From assembly GCA_013339765.2 (NCBI GenBank), contig CM023457.1, positions 79,046,192 through 79,110,191 on the forward strand: a stretch of 64,000 bases of DNA, given 5' to 3'. The first letter of the stretch is position 1; every line of letters begins with the position of its first letter. The notes beneath the pieces are model-generated. The model saw only the letters and a list, made by a program, of their open reading frames with translations, was not told where the DNA came from and searched no databases. The stretch is from Haemaphysalis longicornis. Its lineage: Eukaryota; Arthropoda; Arachnida; Ixodida; Ixodidae. Positions 52,561 to 64,000 of the stretch are shown here, one piece after another. Made by a program: the position numbers and the translations under genes.

Positions 52561-54389
52561 GCAGGGGGCGCGCGAGCACTGCGAAGGCAGAAAAATTCTA
52601 ATTGCATGAGGTGGTAACAGTACGGCGGTACAGCCCATATCGAATCGCTGCTCTGCACTTCCGAAAGCTTTCACATTGAGTAAAACGGCTTTAATTTCTT
52701 GTTTCGTTTTGATTTTCGAGCAAATTTGGTTCGGTTAGGATTTGCAACAGATTGCAATCACTCCGGGCCAACTCCATCTGCAAGGAGTGATGGAAACCAG
52801 GGGATTCGAGTCCGAATTAACCGTTCTGGATACTGACGTGTTCGAATTGCAGGGCAGTGCTGGGACCAGGGTTTCAGTTCGAGAGTAAGTTCGAAGTAAC
52901 CGACTTCCAATTAACGAGCAGTTAGGGTATTTCGTACTAGCTAGCTGACGTACTTGTATGAATAAAACTTCTTCGCGTTCGTTCCCTCGTTTGCAGCCAT
53001 TGACTATAGCGTAGTGTTTTCGGTCATTAGTACTGCATCAAATACTGGCGCATATTACTATGCTTTGATGTTAGAGTGATCAGCGTATCATAGCCAACGT
53101 ATTAATATTTCTTTATGGTAGAATAGCAAAAGCGATACAGAATTTTTGTTTAGGTTTGTAACAGGTTGTGCGAGACCTGTTTCGAAGGGAGTGAAAAAAA
53201 TGACGGGACAAGTGCATATAGTCTGCACCAATAAGAAATATTTACTGCGCACATTTCATCAAGCGCAGCATTGTGTATGAAAACGGTGCGCTTTTAGAAA
53301 CTTTGGGGAACTCAAAATCGTTCTCGTTTACTTGGTCTGTCTTCCTAGTCACGATCGTCGCTTGATGTGGGCCGTGAAGCGTGTTAGAAGCGATTAGGGT
53401 AAGGTTCCCGGATGCCCATTTGGCGACGGTGCGCTCTCCCGCTTTTCTGCGAGTCCGGGAGCGGAATGTTTTTCTTAACTTTCGTGCGCGATTTCCTAAA
53501 GCAAAGAACATTCTCCTAGTGCCCTAAACGAAGAAGGGTGTACACACTCGCTCTTATTGATGGCCCCCGTCCCCTCCACATCAATTGCTTGCGTCACTTG
53601 CTTAACCCAAGTGGCCTACCACGGAAAAGTGGGGCGGAACCCCGATTAGCCTCAAGGCTAGGCGTGTTTACCACAGCTTCAGTGGTATCGTGGTGTCCCA
53701 CACATTAAACACCGCATCCTCCTGCCATCTCGTATATACCCTGAACCGCCCTGGGCGTTCAAAACTGCACCTTGGGTAGAATGAGTATTTTAATACATCA
53801 GAACACCCCTTTTTACGGCCTTGTGAATGCAGGGCACTGACTGTGGGCGACAGTTAAGGATTTCTGGGCACCCTTGCATACACCACGCCAGGGTACAGGC
53901 TACTGTGCACAGCTGTCAGTTGTGTACATGACGACAAGCACCTACGGGCTGTTTGGCCAGTCCGGCAGTGCTTTCAAGGGTGTCCCACACGAGGGTAGAA
54001 ATCCCCCACAACAATAAATAGACAAGCAATATGAGTTTGCTTCCCCCCCCCCCAAATGACAGTAACAGTAAATTATTTTGAATGCAATACGGATTGCAGC
54101 CTGGCCAGTTGATACACAACCGAGCACGAAACGGCGCAGAAAGCATGAGAGAAGAGCACACGTATAAAGCGCTGAAAACAACTCACGCATTTGTTTGACA
54201 AGCAATAAATAGGGAAAATTGTCCTGTGACTTCAAACTACAAAGATTACAGAACATGCAAAACTAATCACGGAGATCTACTAGGAAACAATATTCATAGT
54301 ACACAGCATGGAGATAATGTTCAAAGCCGCGTGTTTTCACCACCCGTATATTATTTAGACACTAATTGACAGAGGTTTTGACGGAAGCC
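52561..54389. other. Unassigned DNA
   Basis: This stretch is AT-rich. A short direct repeat of the kind TTCGAGTCCGAATTAACC/TTCGAAGTAACCGACTTCC near 52810-52915 looks like a decayed transposon end. No gene is recognised. Confidence 0.4.
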
Positions 54390-54659
54390 TCTATCAATGT
54401 TTTACAGAACCGAAACCGAAACTTGTTTGAATCCTAACCTTGGACATCGTCCAATAAAGGTGCACCTCCTCCTGTCGTCGCAGCCTTTAGTTGGTGCGGC
54501 CGCCACAGAACGCGCATGGTAGTTTATCTTGTTTCCCGCTTTATAAAATAATTACCGGCTTATCAAACGGATAAAAGATGAAAAGTGTAGTACTTTGAGC
54601 CAGTCTAAGTAGTGCAAGCAGACCCGGAGATTGACAAATTCATTTCAGTGTCCTTTTAA
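54390..54659. mobile_element. Element A end fragment
   Basis: The complement matches 28853-29122: AGGACACTGAAATGAATTTG, CTTTTCATC and GGTTTCGGTTCTG. TTAA lies at 54656-54659. The other half of the element is absent. Confidence 0.75.
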
Positions 54660-55626
54660 GGGGGCCTTGTATCATTTATTACTTTGTTTTCTTTTTAAAA
54701 TTTCCTAACGCTTCGTCGGAATTATGTTCAAATATCCGCAGTCATGTTCCCCAATGCGGCATCATCCAAGGCCAGCTCCAATCCAGTTTGTAAAATCGGC
54801 GGAAGCATAGAGGAAAGGATAATCCGCGAGAAAGAAAGAGCGGGGACTGGGTGCGGCTGAAGGGATGCAGCGGGGGACACATCGCGGTGCGTCAGAATAT
54901 CTACCCGGTTGGATGCACCCAGAACCTGTCGGTGCGGCGGGTCATCCAGCAGCCGACTCGCCCAAATTTCCGCCTTGATTCAAGCCAAGCCGGTTGTCGG
55001 GGCGGAGACGCGTGCGGAGACGCGTCACTTCCCACCCATGTGTTCCACCCTTGAACCCTGTTCGTATGTATATGGTGCGCCTATGTCCGCGTGCTGCCGA
55101 CGAGAGATGACGCCAGCAGTAACGGTGCTGACCTAAAATTACCTCCACTAGCTAACAATTTCTTGCTTTTTTAGCCCGGCAGTTTACTAAGCTTGCTGTT
55201 AAGCTTGCTGTTTGGTACAAAACGTAAATGCATATGTAAATGCTCCTGCATTATTCTTAGAACTGCGTCTGCTTCCGGAACGCTACGTAATGTAGACATA
55301 GGTGGCGCTGGCTAACACCCAAAATCGAACAGGAAATTATGTAAGGATCTATCAGCAAAGTATGCAGCCAGCTATAAAAGATGGTGCTGCTTGCGCTACT
55401 GGTGCAAGGCTGGAGCAACAGCAGAGCTTGCGGCCCCTCGCCCTCGACGGAGACCCGGCTGGTGCACCTGACATTGGTTTCCGAACTTGACGCTGAAGTT
55501 CGCCATGACTAGCAGGCCCAGATGGTTTTGACCGCGGCCTTTCACATCTCTCGCAAAGTGGGCCGCGTTATCACACGCTAGAACAGGTGTCAATTAACCG
55601 GCTTCTCGAATTTGGCGTCCGTAGCG
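54660..55626. other. Unassigned DNA
   Basis: A frame at 54851-55054 (starting MRLKGCSGGHIAVRQ, with a Cys-rich end) has moderately even codon use, but I cannot assign it to a family. Confidence 0.35.
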
Positions 55627-56012
55627 CGAGCTTTTAGATGCGACGGCATCTCATTCACTTGCCTTGTCCCTCCATACGGCGTTGTCGTTGTCCGTCCACA
55701 CCCCTCCCCCATTCTCCTCGCCGAGCCAGCCGCTAACCTCCTCTCCTCTCCGATAGCGAACACTCTCTCGAAAGGGGCGTTTGATTGGATTCGATTGGAT
55801 TGGCTTGGTTTGGCTTGGCTTGGATTGGATTGGATTAAAGTGGATTGTGTTGGATTGTGTCGCGTCATAGCCGCGCCACGTTGCGTCATAGCCGCGGCAC
55901 GGGGTTCATGGCACGTTTCACGCGATGGGAGAATCAACCTAACGAAAACAACAATCAACGGAACCCCCTATGCGTCGCATCTACACAGGGGTTCCCGCGA
56001 GGGGAGGTGGGA
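55627..56012 (+). repeat. GATTGG-array repeat (family G), copy 2
   Basis: It starts TTAGATGCGACGGCATCTCA and has CCGATAGCGAACACTCTCTC, the GATTGG/CTTGG array at 55780-55860, GCGTCATAGCCGCG (twice), GCGTCGCATCTACAC and CGCGAGGGGAGGTGGG at the end. It lacks the TATAAAA segment of copy 1. Confidence 0.75.
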
Positions 56013-57111
56013 GTAAATTTTCTGTGCCCCCACTTCAGGCGCAAACACACATGAACCGGCGAGAAGGGGAGCACGCGAGACAGCACAACACAAGCGCTAG
56101 GCAGAGTGGTTTCGAAAGCAGAGCTGGCCGACGCCGAGCGCTCCCCACGGGGCAAACGCCCACGTGTGCTCGATATTGATATTTTTCCCGCACGTCAACG
56201 GACCACGCTCAAACATAAACACTTCTGCTGCTAACAATAAAAATTTGCAGGGACTTCAGAAACTTATTTCGGGATGAATAAACAGGAGTTTTATGTCCCA
56301 GTACGGAGAACCGCTGACGGAAAATGGAAGGTGGCTCACAATACCTTCGCCTCTCCAATATCCTGTGCTTCCTTTATTTCGTCCCTCCTCATGTCCTTGT
56401 GCTGGCCCAGCAGTGTGGTACTGCTGAATTCTGTGATGCACATTAAGTGAGCATCCTGAGGAGCTGTCGCGCATTCCAGGCGTTCTCCCGCAGTCGACGT
56501 CGTTACAGCCTCTAGTCTGCCTCACATAGAAGCGTCCACCGCAAGTAACCATCATCAATAAATTTACGAATGGTCGGGGGGCTTAGAGCATTGTTTTGGC
56601 GCAGAGCCGCCCTAGTTTACTTCCTGGCAAAGGCTACATAATTTGTTAGGTCTACACCTGTCCTGATTTTATTTTACCCTGTGGCTTACCCATCGGTGTA
56701 AGGATGGATTTTTTCTTCTTCGACAAAGGTTCTTGTACACGTTGCGTTTGCGCATGCGTTTAGGAGCTCATAGCCTCGCCCCACAAAAGAGCCTGAAAAT
56801 AGCATAAGGAGGAGGCCTGGCTTCTTAAACACGATGACGGCGAGATCTGGAACGCGAGTTCTTCATGCGAGACGTTGCGAGTCACCGTTTTACAACCTCG
56901 GAATTACACACGTATAAGGGCATGAAACCTTTCTGCGGCCGTGGGACATCGGTAAGTTCCAGACTCCCACTGCATAAAACATGAAAGTGCTTGCGCCGCT
57001 CCTGAGTAACCTTGTGCTCGCCCGTGGTTGGTGTCGAGGTTCGCGACAAGCTGCCTCGTTTCGCAAGGTTTCCGGTAATGGGCGGTCGCAAGACGATAAC
57101 CTCTTCCGTAT
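56013..57111. other. Unassigned DNA next to the LTR element
   Basis: The segment 56990-57125 repeats, with divergence, at 57410-57555 (for example GTTTCCGGTAATG and GTTTGCGGTAATGG). The LTR-like sequence may therefore extend into it. Otherwise nothing is recognised. Confidence 0.4.
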
Positions 57112-57560
57112 TGTTACGTAGCAAAGACAACGCAGCTGTCTTGAAAGGAAAACAAGTTTATTGGAGCTGAACTTTGCTGCATCCCCGTTAAGAAGCTCGT
57201 AACACTACAGGCCCAGCGAATGAGCCGTCATACATAAGGACGGAAGGCTTAGTCTTACGGCGAACTCTAATACACGATGACGCCGCTATCTGCGAGCATT
57301 CTATCTAATGCGGCGCGCAGAGGTGACCTTTTCAACCGGATGGCACGCAATTACAGCAAGAAACCTTAATCTCACCTGGGCTCCTACTTCCCAAGCTCCC
57401 TACTGCAACAATAAAGTGCTTCCGTCTGAGATAAAGGCCCTTATTCTCGCCGCGTAGGAGTGTCGAGTTCGCGCAACTGCCCTATCGTGTCGAACGTTTG
57501 CGGTAATGGTAGAAAGAATGAAACTGCTTCCGCTTCTTACGTAGGCACAAGATAAAGCCT
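57112..57560 (-). repeat. LTR segment, presumed 3' LTR of the Gypsy element
   Basis: On the plus strand it starts TGTTACGTAGCAAAGACAAC and continues AGCTGTCTTGAAAGG and CAAGTTTATTGGAGC, the same words as the segments at 61280 and 63697. No primer-binding site follows on the minus strand, as expected for a 3' LTR. The inner boundary is unclear because of an internal duplication. Confidence 0.6.
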
Positions 57561-57569
57561 GGTTGAGTT

Positions 57570-57765
57570 GATCATTCTGTGGGTTTAGCGCGCCGACGCA
57601 CCAGGATGGTGCGCCGCACGTAGTGAGTGCCCGGATTAGTTCCAGCCTGGAGATTTTGAATGCGCAAGAATCTCGTACACTCGGGCATTTTTGCTTTGGC
57701 GCGGCTCCATCGAATAAGCGGCTCGCCCGCGGCCGGGAATCGAACCCGCGACCCGTGCATAAAGC
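57570..57765 (-). mobile_element. Ruka-like SINE, diverged, near the Gypsy 3' LTR
   Basis: TTTAGCGCGCCGACGCACCA, CATTTTTGCTTTGGCGCG and CGGCCGGGAATCGAACCCGC follow the family order on the plus strand. Several deletions separate it from the consensus. The A-box half is missing. Confidence 0.7.
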
Positions 57766-57769
57766 CTGG

Positions 57770-60700
57770 ATGCGGACCGGGCGGCAGAAAACAAAACAAA
57801 CAAACCACCGAATCCATGTTCGTACCATTGCCTTCCCAAGGGTGCATCGACCCGATGCTAAAATAAAGCGACAGTCCGAACAAAGAGAAAAAATTCCGTC
57901 ATCTTGCGCAGTAAGGGCGGACGACGTGGACGACTTCGGGCCGCGTGCGTCGTCGTGATGTTCCGGAATCACCATCGAGGATCACTTCGTAGGTACTACC
58001 TTGGTCAACACGTCGTAGAATCTTGGTAAGGTCCGAAATACTGCCGCAGAAGCTTCTCACTGAGTCCGCATCATCGGATGGGAGTCCTAACCCCCACACA
58101 ATCCCCTGGGTGGTACTCGGCGTCTCGGAGTCGGAGGTTGTAGCGTCCCGCATCCAACTGCTGCTGGTCCGTTGTACGAACTCGAGCGAGCTGGCGGGCC
58201 TCCTTCGCACGTTGAAGGTATCCTTAGACGTCAGCGTTGAGGTCGTCGTCTTATACGTGCGGAAACATGGCGTCAAGCATCGTAGTTGGCCGTCTACCGT
58301 AGACAAGCTCCAATGGTGTCATTTCCGTTTCCTGGATCGCTCTGTTGTACGCAAACGTGACATATGGGAGGACTTCGTCTATGTTCAACGTCGACGTACA
58401 CTGACAGCATATCCGCGATTGTCTTGTTCAGACGTCCGTTAGTCCGTTCCTTGGGGGTGGTACGCCATCATTTTTCGGTGATCCGTGTTGCTGTAGCGTA
58501 AGATTCTTTGCTTAAGCTCCGCGGTAAAGGCCGTTCCGCGGTCCGTGATTAGGACTTTTGGGGCTCCATGTCGCACCACAACTTGGTTTATGAAGAAGTT
58601 CGCGACTTCATGTGCAGTCTTCTTTCGGAAGAGCGGCGGTCTATGCGTAGCGCGTCATGTAGTCTGTCGCTACGATAATCCCCTTCTCGGATCGTGACGT
58701 AGGGAACGGGTTCAGAAGGTTCATTTCAATCTGCTGGAAGGGCATTGATGGGACGACGAGTGGCTTCAGAAGTCCGGCGGGTCTCGTCGTCGGCGTTTTT
58801 CGCCACTTGCAGTCACTGCAGCTCCGGACGTAGGGGGACACATCGGTTGTAAGGCGGGGTTAGTATGATACTTTGCCTTAATTTCTCTAATAGTGCGAGC
58901 TATGCCGAGATGTCCGGAAGACGGGTCGTCGTGGCACGCTTCCAAATCTTTCTCACGAAGGTCTGCGGGGATGACAAGATAATTTGTGCGTGTTTCAGGG
59001 TTTAACTTTTTCTTCACGAGGAGGCAGCTTTTGAGGCAGAATGCTGGTAAGTTGCGTTTCAACGCCCTAGGAACGGCGGCGTTGGGTTTTTGGAGGTAGT
59101 CGATCATGACGCCTAACACTGGGTCGGAACGATGCTTGACGGCTAGGTCGCTCTCCATCACGACTTTGAAGAACGCGCTGTCTTCATCGGAGTCTAGTGG
59201 TAGAGGGTCGACGGGGGCGCGGAAGAGGCAGTCGGCGTCGCCGTATTTCGTGCCGGCTTTATAGACGATTGTAACTTCGAACTATAGCAGGTGCAAGCTC
59301 CACCGCCCAAGGCAGCCAGAGGGGTCCTTCAAATTGGAGAGCCAGCACAGCTCATGGTGGTGCGTCACAACCTTGAATGTTCCATCATACACGTTCAGCC
59401 GAAATTTCTGAATGGCCCATATTGCGAGGCACTCTTTGTCTGAGGGTCAGTTTTACTCCTCGTTCGAGAGACCACGGCTGGCAAACGCCATTACTTTTGC
59501 GCATCCTCTCTGCTTTTGGACGAGGACGGCACCCAAGCCTATGTCACTTGGCGTCCGTGCGCATTCCGTTTCGGTGTTTTCGTCGAAATGAGCGAGCACA
59601 GGCGGACTTCGCGGGCGTGTTGCACCTCGCAAAATGCTTTTTAGATGCGCGCTGAGAGCATCTCTTGTCGGCGGCCCTGTCCTTCCTGCGTGCGTCCGTG
59701 TTCGTCCGCGTGCGTCCGTTGTTCCGCAGCCACTCCCCGCTCCTCTCCGATAGCGAACACTCTCTCGCGAGGGGCATTGGATTGGATTCGATTGGATTGG
59801 CGGTTGGATTCGATGGATAAAGTGGATTGTGTTGAATTGTGTTGCGTCATAGCCGCGGCAGACGCACTTGCGCCGGCGCGTGCCAGGTGAGAAGCGAACA
59901 TCTCTCAACATCTGCGGGTGTGCGGCCAGCGCGCTCTCACTCCGCCGGTGGGCGGTGCTGCGCGTGGTGCTGCGCATGTGCAGTACTCTCTCTCCCCGCG
60001 GTCTCCTCTCCTTCGCGCGCGCTCGGTGTGCCGTTCTCCGGCGGCCTTCGGTCGACGGTTGCTCTCCGCTTACGCTTGAACCCCCCTCAGCGTCGCATCA
60101 CACGAGGGTTCCCGCGAGGGGAGGTGGGCGTAATTTTTTGACGTTTTCCCAGCTGAAAGGGGTGGTATCTTTCGTCAAGCGCGTGTCTGGCTATGCAATG
60201 CGTGCGAAGTTTGCGATGAAGCGCCGGTAGTATGCGCACAGTCAAAGAAATCGACCTCCGCCCTTATTGTCTTTCGGTCTTGGGAAGTTCGCTATAGCTC
60301 AAGTTTTCGGCGGGTCAGGCAGGACTCCCGCGGCGTTGACGACGCGGCCCAAAAATAGTTCCTCGAACGCTAAGCGGCACTTTTCAAGCTTAAGCGTTAA
60401 CCCCGGCGTACGAATGGCTTCGAGTAGACTCCAACCTTTCAAGGTGTTCACCGAAATTCCCGGCAAATACCACAACATCGCCGAGGTATACGAGGCATGT
60501 GTGCCACTTCAGGCCAGCTAGCACAGTGTCCATGACTTGTAAACGTTGCTGGTTCTGTGCACAGCCCAAAGAGCATCACCTTGAACTTGTTTAGACCATC
60601 CGGGGTTATGAATGCAGTCTTCTCTCGGTTTCTTTCGTCCACTGCCAGTAGCCTGTCTTCACGTCCATTTCGCTTGGCAGAAATGGTCGAGGGCGTGGTC

Positions 60701-61150
60701 AATTCGTGGGAGAGGGTACACAACTTTTTTTGTGATTTTGTTCAGCCACCGTTATTCAACGCAGAACCTTATTCTGCCGTTTTTTTTTTTTTTTTTGCGA
60801 CCGGATTGCGAACGAGTACGACCGGGGCAGCCCAGGTGCTTTTCAATGGCAGTATAATGTCGTCGCTGAGCATGTCTTCGACTTGTGTCCGGATGGCTTC
60901 CCCCTCCTGTGAAGACACGCGGTACGGTGACCGTCGGGTAGGTCGGGCTCCATCTTCGGTTATTATTTAGTGCTTTCCTAGAGGTGCATGACGTAACTTT
61001 TGAGTTCGAAGAAAAACACTCGCTGTAGCGACGCAGCGAGGCCAATAATTTTTTCGTTTTTCTTGCGGTGGCGCAGGGTTCACTTCGAAGGGATGCTGAA
61101 GCTTCAAATCATCTTCGAGTGCGCGTTTAAAGTCGGCGACCACGATCACG
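57770..61150 (-). pseudogene. Gypsy-type pol: reverse transcriptase, RNase H and integrase, decayed
   Basis: Reading the minus strand from 61150, RT blocks include AVDERNREKTAFITPDGL and FKVMLFGLC, then a metal-binding motif reading LVYLGDVVVF near 60485-60505 where YLDD is expected. RNase H follows at 59455-59640 (VLAHFDENTETE, SDIGLGAVLVQKQRG). The integrase zinc region (LEACHDDPSSGHLGIA, SCSDC) is at 58766-59161. The core is at 58440-58841 (GIIVATDYMTRYA, VLITDRGTAFTAEL); the first core Asp appears replaced by Asn (EMNLLNPFP). Many frameshifts and a family G insertion at 59640-60132 show it is inactive. Confidence 0.82.
59640..60132 (+). repeat. GATTGG-array repeat (family G), copy 3, inside the Gypsy pol
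   Basis: It starts TTAGATGCGCGCTGAGAG and has CCGATAGCGAACACTCTC, the GATTGG array at 59767-59845, GCGTCATAGCCGCGGCAGAC and an end CACGAGGGTTCCCGCGAGGG. The Gypsy RNase H coding stops at its left edge and the RT-distal region lies at its right edge, so it is a clean insertion. Confidence 0.75.
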
Positions 61151-61279
61151 TCACTTGATTCGCCAGGGGTACATGCACACTAAACGCTCTGCAAGTCGCC
61201 AAGCGAGCCTCACTCGAACCAGCCGCGGCCCACCCCGTTTCAATCGTTCGCCGTCGCCATACCCAGCACCTTCACCCGA

Positions 61280-61530
61280 TGTCACGAAGCCAAAGGTGAC
61301 GCTGTTGTCACTAAAGAAAAACAAGTTTATTGGAGCGAACTTGAGCTCCCCTAACAACTAATACGCAGACGGCGATGCAGCCACCAGCAAGGTGACGTGC
61401 GCAGGTGAGTGTCCGTGAATCGAATACCATGGCGTGTGCTCTGCCGTCATTTATCGTTCACCGCGAGTGCTACTCGAACCGTCTAATTATATTCGGAACA
61501 CTGTAGACCAACGAAGAATATTCTAGGCTC
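61280..61530 (-). repeat. Internal LTR segment with adjacent primer-binding-like site
   Basis: On the plus strand it starts TGTCACGAAGCCAAAGGTGA and continues CAAGTTTATTGGAGCGAAC and CTCCCCTAACAACT, to GAATATTCTAGGCT. It parallels 63697-63960. Next to it, ACCCAGCACCTTCACCC matches the sequence beside the right LTR. It separates protease from reverse transcriptase, so it marks the junction of two partial elements. Confidence 0.7.
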
Positions 61531-61870
61531 CATCAGCATATTCCATAAGCAAACTCTTCTGAAATTCTAGGCTGTTGACGTTGGCGTAATCGTAGCGCCC
61601 TTGCTCAAATGCTGATACACCTCGGTAACATTAGTGACCAGAACGTGGGATTTGCTTTGCTAAAAGCCGAGAAGCCCGTTTTGGTCAATCTCTACGACAG
61701 CGTCGACGTCAGAGACAATCTTCTCAGTAGACGGCAATCATCAAGCTTGCGCGGGTTAGCAGGGTGACATGATCATCGGCGATCCTTACAGCAGCGCGGT
61801 GTTCGGGGTTCGGTTCCGTCGTCATGGGGTGATCGGAGGAAAGATATCGACTTGGTCTGCAGATCACTTA

Positions 61871-62170
61871 TTACATCATTGTCCGTAAAAAGTCCATTCC
61901 GAGAACTACGTCACGGGAGCAGTTAGGCAAAATGACGAACGCAGCGGGGTACGTGGTGCCGTCTTTGGTGATGCGCGATGTGCACGTTCCACTTGGCGTT
62001 ACGAGATGGCCTCCTGCTGTGCGTGTCTGTGGACCGTCCCATTTCGTAACTTTCCTCAGCTTAAAGGCGAATGATCCGCTCATTACTGAGTAGTTGGCTC
62101 TTGTGTCTATGTGGGCGACTACATTAAAGCCATCGATGGACAACTGGACGTCGGACGCCACGTTCCTCAA
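61871..62170 (-). pseudogene. Gypsy aspartic protease
   Basis: The 99-codon frame has FNVVAHIDTRANYSVMSGSF near its start and VILPNCSRDVVLGMDFL at its end, the flap and ILG-type blocks of a retroviral-type protease. The catalytic triplet DTG reads DTR here, so activity is doubtful. It follows gag on the minus strand and is separated from pol by the internal LTR. Confidence 0.78.
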
Positions 62171-62489
62171 ATTCCAGGTGCGTCAGGGCGTCATATCTCG
62201 GCTTGCACGTGTTGATGGTCGGGCACTATGCGTCGTCGTTTCCTTCTCAGCGGCAGGCTCGGTCAATTTAGGTACACGTCGCGCCGTGTGGCTGTCGTCC
62301 TGTTCGGGAGTCACGTCACGGTTAGATCGGGTGGTCGAGCTTAGGGCATGTCGTGAATCGCGGTCTTCTGTGAGTCTTTGCGTCTTTGTAGGGCTTTCGT
62401 TTTTCCGCGGTTGGGAAATTCACCTCCAGACGATGCTGCTTTTAGTTTCCCCTGCGTGGGCAGGAGAACCTTCCTCTTGCCAAGTCAGC

Positions 62490-63690
62490 ATTTCTACGGG
62501 GCTGTGCTAACTGCTGGTTCGAGAGAGATATTCGTCGATCTCACATGGTCGTTGGCCAAGGAGAGGGAGGGGTGCGTCGACATAGAAACCACGCATTCCG
62601 AGTCTCTTGTATGGGCAGCGACGGTAGACGTGGTAGGCCTTTCCGCAGTGGCAGCACAGCGGACGATTATCGGGGGTTCACCATACGTCCGTCTTCCTCG
62701 GTGTCTGGTTTTGGACAGCGGGGATCGGGCGGGCGACCGTGGACGGCGATACGGCGGGGCCTCTTGAGGGATTGGAGCAGGGCGGGGTCGACGAACAGCT
62801 GCGGAGTAGGTCATAGCTTGTTGCTCGCGGGGTGCTTCGGACGGCGTAGAAGTCTCCAAAGCGTGTTTGAAATTTTTCCCGGATCCCATCAGTCAGGGAA
62901 GCGACTTGAGATTGCGGCGTCGTCGGGAAAAGTTTCCGCAGCTCCTCCCTGACCACTGCACGGATGGTCTCGCGTAGTGTGTAGATCGTCTCCAAACCCA
63001 GCGCATTGGCTTACGCGGTCGTACTGCCTCGTTTGTACTTCAAGCGTCTTCTCAATCACGGTCCGGCTCAAACGTGAAATTCGGCCACCGTCTTAGGAGG
63101 GTTACAGAAAAAGGCAAGCAAACAGCTCTTGCTTTACCCTCGCATCAGAAACCTTAGCTTCTTTCTTTGTAATTTCCGGATACCCACGGCGAAACAATCT
63201 GTTCATCTCCTCAACACTTTGTTGGAGTGTTCCGAGCGCTTTTCTAGCAAAAGTGGGGCTAGTTCCTTTCGCAAGACGGTGGCGAATGTTTTAAGGAACT
63301 CGCTTTTCAAAAGACTCCAGTCAGTCAGGGAGCTTTCATTATTCTCGAGCCAAGTTCCAGCGGAATCCTCCAAAGTAAAAGAACACATGCCGAAAAGTTA
63401 CTTCGTCGTCCCTCTGTTAAGATTCGGACGTGCTCCACTTTTTCAAACCAGTCCTCGGCGTCTTCACCGGGAGATCCGCTGAACCATGGTGGTTCCTGGG
63501 GCTGTTGCGGGGACGATGGGGGGAGTCGGCTTCATGCGTGATATCTGTTGGGACGGTCTTACTCTTGGTTCTTTCTGGTAGGAGACCAAACGCAGCCGTA
63601 AACCTTGAAGTCGTGGCTTCCTCGGCTTGTACTGGCTTGTCGCGTTCCACAGGGTATAGGGAGCATAAAGGGTGCGTACCCAGCACCTCT
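62490..63690 (-). pseudogene. Gypsy gag with a CCHC zinc knuckle, frameshifted
   Basis: The minus-strand frames 63203-63388 (GTWLENNESSLTDWSLLKSE, capsid-like) and 62494-62995 (Arg/Pro-rich) form a decayed gag. A perfect C-x2-C-x4-H-x4-C knuckle (CHCGKAYHVYRRC with a preceding Cys) lies at about 62614-62655 in another frame. The knuckle sits just upstream of the protease, as expected. Confidence 0.72.
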
Positions 63691-63694
63691 ACCA
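63677..63694 (-). promoter_or_regulatory. Candidate tRNA primer-binding site of the Gypsy element
   Basis: The minus strand reads TGGTAGAGGTGCTGGG two bases after the LTR. It begins TGG as required for pairing with a tRNA 3' CCA. I did not assign the tRNA. Confidence 0.5.
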
Positions 63695-63696
63695 GA

Positions 63697-64000
63697 TGTC
63701 ACGTAACCAAAGACGACGCAGCTGTCCTGAAGGAGAACTTTATTGGAGCGGCGAACTTGTGCTCCCCTAGCAACTCAATGAATACACAGGCGGCGAAGCA
63801 GCAGTCAAAAAAGTGGCGTGCGCAGGCTAGTGTAGGGGAATCGAACGCCGCGGCCGCCGCTCTGTGGGCATTTATCTTCGGCGCGAGTGTTTTAATGAAC
63901 CGTCATATTACATGGAGAACAGTTTTAGATCAAAGAAGATTATTCTAGGCTAGTGAAGTTAGAGCAAAACACTCTCCCATGAAATGAGAATGGAACACCA
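63697..64000 (-). repeat. LTR at the right edge (5' LTR of the Gypsy element), incomplete
   Basis: On the plus strand it starts TGTCACGTAACCAAAGACGA and reads GAGAACTTTATTGGAGCGG and AGAAGATTATTCTAGGCT. Two bases before it, on the minus strand, TGGTAGAGGTGCTGGG would be the primer-binding site. The far end is beyond the window. Confidence 0.68.

Noticed and set aside
57899..58306. An independent gene of 135 codons
   Set aside because: Its position after the integrase core on the minus strand and the neighbouring frames show it is the decayed C-terminal part of the Gypsy integrase region.

Overview
The window is eukaryotic DNA, most probably from a hard tick. Three things point there. Four split exons of an arthropod-like phosphorylase kinase alpha subunit lie on the minus strand. 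A Kunitz/BPTI exon of the type expanded in tick secretomes lies on the plus strand. A tRNA-derived SINE resembling the tick element Ruka recurs at least six times. No bacterial operon, CRISPR array or rRNA gene was seen. The assignment to ticks rests on recalled family knowledge, not on a search.

The left 16.4 kb is the 5' half of PHKA, read on the minus strand. The first coding exon is 16097-16414, followed by 13052-13204, 8149-8445 and 536-705. All junctions have GT/AG splice sites and consistent phase, and the gene continues past base 1. Its introns of 2.9, 4.6 and 7.4 kb are filled with transposons: an RNase H-bearing LINE with a 446-codon open stretch (5350-7545), SINEs, two back-to-back MITEs (13609-14100), a TTAA-flanked MITE 89 bases from an exon, and a pair of inverted repeats.

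From 17 to 26 kb there are LINE fragments, relatives of the same TTAA MITE, a pogo/Tigger-like deletion derivative (21914-22494) and two copies of a TA-flanked MITE. A single Kunitz domain exon at 26037-26206 has perfect cysteine spacing plus two extra cysteines.

From 26.6 to 34.4 kb lies one L1/Tx1-like LINE broken by three nested DNA elements. The first is a 1281-bp hAT-like foldback element built of CACTCGCGAGTG satellite, with 8-bp flanking duplications. The second is a 1658-bp TTAA-flanked element. The third is a 1729-bp TTAA-flanked element carrying a THAP zinc finger, consistent with the Kolobok superfamily. This nest is the most interesting structure in the window.

From 36 to 49 kb there are more RNase H-type LINE copies, a Penelope-like element with a GIY-YIG nuclease and inverted ends around a LINE, and a pair of 0.5-kb MITEs. 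The stretch 49-55 kb is mostly unrecognised. The right 7 kb (57.1-64 kb) is a rearranged Gypsy-type LTR retrotransposon on the minus strand. It has changed catalytic residues and three LTR segments, and is interrupted by a SINE and by a CCAAT-rich repeat.

The only host genes I can support are PHKA and the Kunitz exon. Everything else recognisable is mobile DNA, mostly decayed.
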